NCBI RefSeq assembly: GCF_020859565.1
Contig: NZ_JAJHUO010000015.1
Span: forward strand, 62,001-126,000
Origin: Saccharothrix luteola
GTDB lineage: Bacteria; Actinomycetota; Actinomycetes; Mycobacteriales; Pseudonocardiaceae
Reading direction: 5' to 3'
DNA: 64,000 nt
The notes under the pieces are model-generated. The model worked only from the letters and a program-made list of their open reading frames with translations. It ran no database searches and was not told where the DNA came from. Position 1 is the first letter of the stretch. Each line of letters starts with the position of its first letter. The position numbers and the translations under genes are program-made. Positions 62,263-64,000 of the stretch are shown in pieces.

Positions 62263-64000
62263 ATGACCGTGACGACCGGGACGGCGACGACGGCCGAGGC
62301 GCAGGACCTGGCCTACCTGTGGGCGAGGCTGGGCGCGGTCGAGTGGCGGGTGCGCCGGGCGGTCGCCGTGCGGATGGCGGACGACCCGTCGCCCGACGAC
62401 CCGAACCGCGGTCTCTACCTGACCGCCGACGCGGTCGGGCGCATCCTCGACGGGCACCCGGAACCGCTGCCGCCACCGGACGCGGACCCGGACCTCGACG
62501 TGCTCGCCCCGCTGGTGCCCGAGCCCGGGCCGCGGCTGCTGACCCTGGCCCGGCGGTTCGGCCTCGAACCGGTGGACGTCGAGTTCCTGCTGGTGGCCCT
62601 GGCGCCGGACGTGGACGCCCGGTTCGAACGCCTCTACGGCTACCTCAACGACGACCTCACCCGCCGCCGCGCGACCGTGGGGCTGGCGCTCGAACTGTGC
62701 GGGCTGCCCGCGGCCGGCTCGGGACGGTTCCGGTTCGCCGCGTCCGCGCCGCTGGTCGCCGCCGGCCTGGTCGAGGTGCGGGACGAGGGGCTGCCCGCGT
62801 TGTCCCGGTCGTTGCGCGTGCCCGACCGGGTGGTCGCCCACCTGCTCGGCGACGACGAGCCCGACCCGGCGATCGGCGGCACGGCCCGCCTGGCGCCCGC
62901 GGGCGGCGACCCGGAGCCGTCGGCCGGTCGGCTCGCCGCGGGGCTGCTGGCCGGCATCCGGTCGGTGCACCTGCGTGACACCGACGGTGACGCGGGCCGG
63001 CTCGCGGTGGACGCCCTGGCCGCGGCCGGTCGTGACGCCGTGGTGCTGGACGTCGCGGCGTTGGCCGACCGGCCGCACCCGCCGCTCGCGGAGGTCGTCC
63101 GGGAGGCCCGGTTGCGCGGCGCGGGGCTGGTGCTCGGCCCGCTGGAACCGCTGCTGCCCGAACGCGCCCGGCTGATCCGCGACCTCACCGTGCTGGTCGG
63201 CGACGTGCCGCTGTTCCTGCACAGCAGGCGGCACTGGGACCCGCGCTGGACGGCGCACCCGGTGGTGTCGGTGCCCGTGCCCCCGCCGCCCGCGGACCGC
63301 CGGGCCGAGCGGTGGGCGCGGGCGCTGGCCGACGTCACCGGCACGGCGGCCGATCCCGCGCTGGTCGCGAACCTGGCCGGGTACCGGCTGGGCACCGACG
63401 AGGTGGACCGCGCGGTGACCGTCGCCGCGCGCCTGGCGCTGCTGGAGGACCGGCAGGTCGACCTGGCGCACGTCCGGGCCGGGGTGCGCGCGCAGAACGG
63501 GGCCGGGTTGGAGCGGTTGGCCAGGCGGATCACCCCCGGCGTCGACTGGGACGACCTGGTCCTGCCCGAACCGACCAGGCGACAGCTGGACGAGTTGGTG
63601 CTGCGCGCACGGCACCGGGAACGGGTGCTGGGCCAGTGGCGGATGCGGCCCGGCGGCGGTCGTGGGCGCGGGGTGGTGGCGTTGTTCGCGGGCGAGTCGG
63701 GCACGGGCAAGACGATGTCGGCCGAGGTCGTGGCCGGCGCGGTCGGCATGGACCTCTACGTGGTCGACCTGTCGTCGGTGGTGGACAAGTACGTCGGCGA
63801 GACGGAGAAGAACCTGGAACGGATCTTCACCGAGGCCGCGGGCGTGCACGGCGTGCTGCTGTTCGACGAGGCGGACGCCGTGTTCGGCAAGCGTTCGGAG
63901 GTCAAGGACGCGCACGACAAGCACGCCAACATGGAGTCGGCGTACCTGTTGCAGCGGATGGAGTCCTTCGACGGCATCGCGGTGCTCACCACGAACCTCC
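62263..64000 (+). CDS. AAA+ ATPase of the contractile injection locus (3' end outside window)
   Basis: The first 579 residues of an AAA+ ATPase of the eCIS type (Afp15-like), open at the right edge. A helical N-terminal part (about 1-440) precedes the ATPase domain: Walker A AGESGTGKTMSAEV (477-484 core), Walker B LLFDEADAVFGKR (about 535) and sensor 1 TTN near the end. It starts at the ATG 62263 with AGGGTGG upstream and lies 88 bp after the DUF4255 gene. Such ATPases are required for assembly or recycling of contractile particles. Confidence 0.9.
   Translation, partial: MTVTTGTATTAEAQDLAYLWARLGAVEWRVRRAVAVRMADDPSPDDPNRGLYLTADAVGRILDGHPEPLPPPDADPDLDVLAPLVPEPGPRLLTLARRFGLEPVDVEFLLVALAPDVDARFERLYGYLNDDLTRRRATVGLALELCGLPAAGSGRFRFAASAPLVAAGLVEVRDEGLPALSRSLRVPDRVVAHLLGDDEPDPAIGGTARLAPAGGDPEPSAGRLAAGLLAGIRSVHLRDTDGDAGRLAVDALAAAGRDAVVLDVAALADRPHPPLAEVVREARLRGAGLVLGPLEPLLPERARLIRDLTVLVGDVPLFLHSRRHWDPRWTAHPVVSVPVPPPPADRRAERWARALADVTGTAADPALVANLAGYRLGTDEVDRAVTVAARLALLEDRQVDLAHVRAGVRAQNGAGLERLARRITPGVDWDDLVLPEPTRRQLDELVLRARHRERVLGQWRMRPGGGRGRGVVALFAGESGTGKTMSAEVVAGAVGMDLYVVDLSSVVDKYVGETEKNLERIFTEAAGVHGVLLFDEADAVFGKRSEVKDAHDKHANMESAYLLQRMESFDGIAVLTTNL

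Noticed and set aside
1..64000. tRNA, rRNA, CRISPR arrays, insertion sequences, integrases, attachment sites
   Set aside because: No cloverleaf genes, regular spacer-repeat pattern, transposase or integrase motifs or flanking terminal repeats were seen on either strand.

Overview
The window is chromosomal DNA of a high-GC actinomycete. Almost every real gene has G or C at nearly all third codon positions, GTG starts are common, 4-bp ATGA/GTGA overlaps join many neighbours, and the gene content is typical of actinomycetes: SigE-type sigma factors, ANTAR/SpoIIE phosphatases, CebR-like operators, DUF2267/DUF2795 proteins and ABC-F resistance proteins. A Pseudonocardiaceae-like host (Saccharothrix, Lentzea or Actinosynnema type) is my inference from style only. 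No tRNA, rRNA, CRISPR array, transposase, integrase or replication origin was seen.

Layout. 0-9.4 kb: two tandem paralogous MGT-type glycosyltransferases, an unknown protein, a secreted GDSL esterase, an HtrA-like protease without a signal peptide, a GNAT enzyme, a SigE-family sigma factor with its membrane partner, a second small acetyltransferase, a SOD-like lipoprotein and a secreted NlpC/P60-like protein. 9.4-12.2 kb: a modular GH10 xylanase behind a perfect CebR-type palindrome, and a dienelactone-hydrolase-like protein that lacks its nucleophile. 12.2-17.2 kb: DUF2267/DUF2795 pair, a Csp-type copper-storage protein, an ANTAR-GAF-PAS-SpoIIE phosphatase and an SDR. 17.3-23.7 kb: a five-gene minus-strand block (GT2 glycosyltransferase, two ABC exporters, a stand-alone condensation protein and a free acyl carrier protein) that looks like a small uncharacterised biosynthetic and export locus. 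23.9-37.6 kb: AlkD-like protein, lipoprotein and membrane protein pair, a Tat-exported amine-oxidase/phytoene-desaturase-like flavoprotein, a very large RHS/YD-repeat protein without a toxin tip, and several secreted or unknown proteins.

37.7-44 kb: two adjacent ABC-F proteins of the antibiotic-resistance/translation-factor type preceded by a nine-codon leader ORF and hairpins (a likely attenuator), a 26-codon micro-gene with a duplicated heptapeptide, a membrane GGDEF protein and an MFS exporter. 44-46.7 kb: hydrolase, MerR regulator with a textbook 19-bp-spacer divergent promoter, an NADP-dependent reductase, and an isochorismatase-fold protein lacking the catalytic Asp and Cys. 46.7-50.2 kb: a complete, translationally coupled OpuC-type osmoprotectant ABC importer. 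50.5-53.4 kb: a two-gene pectin-degradation operon (pectinesterase, pectate lyase), each with a nearly identical ricin-type lectin module, bounded by an operator-like site and a 20-bp perfect terminator stem. 53.7-56.1 kb: a membrane-anchored solute-binding protein with two tightly packed small genes of unknown function. 56.3-64 kb: the edge of what looks like a contractile injection system (eCIS) locus: membrane protein, LuxR-type regulator, PD40/beta-propeller protein, DUF4255 protein and an AAA+ ATPase that runs off the window.

The strongest candidates for undescribed biology are the ACP/condensation/dual-ABC/GT2 block, the ABC-F leader-attenuator, the micro-gene at 41.2 kb, the anchored-SBP trio and the eCIS edge. 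Gene-free stretches near or above 300 bp are 15880-16366, 35804-36102, 50233-50532 and 53411-53720; they are described individually.
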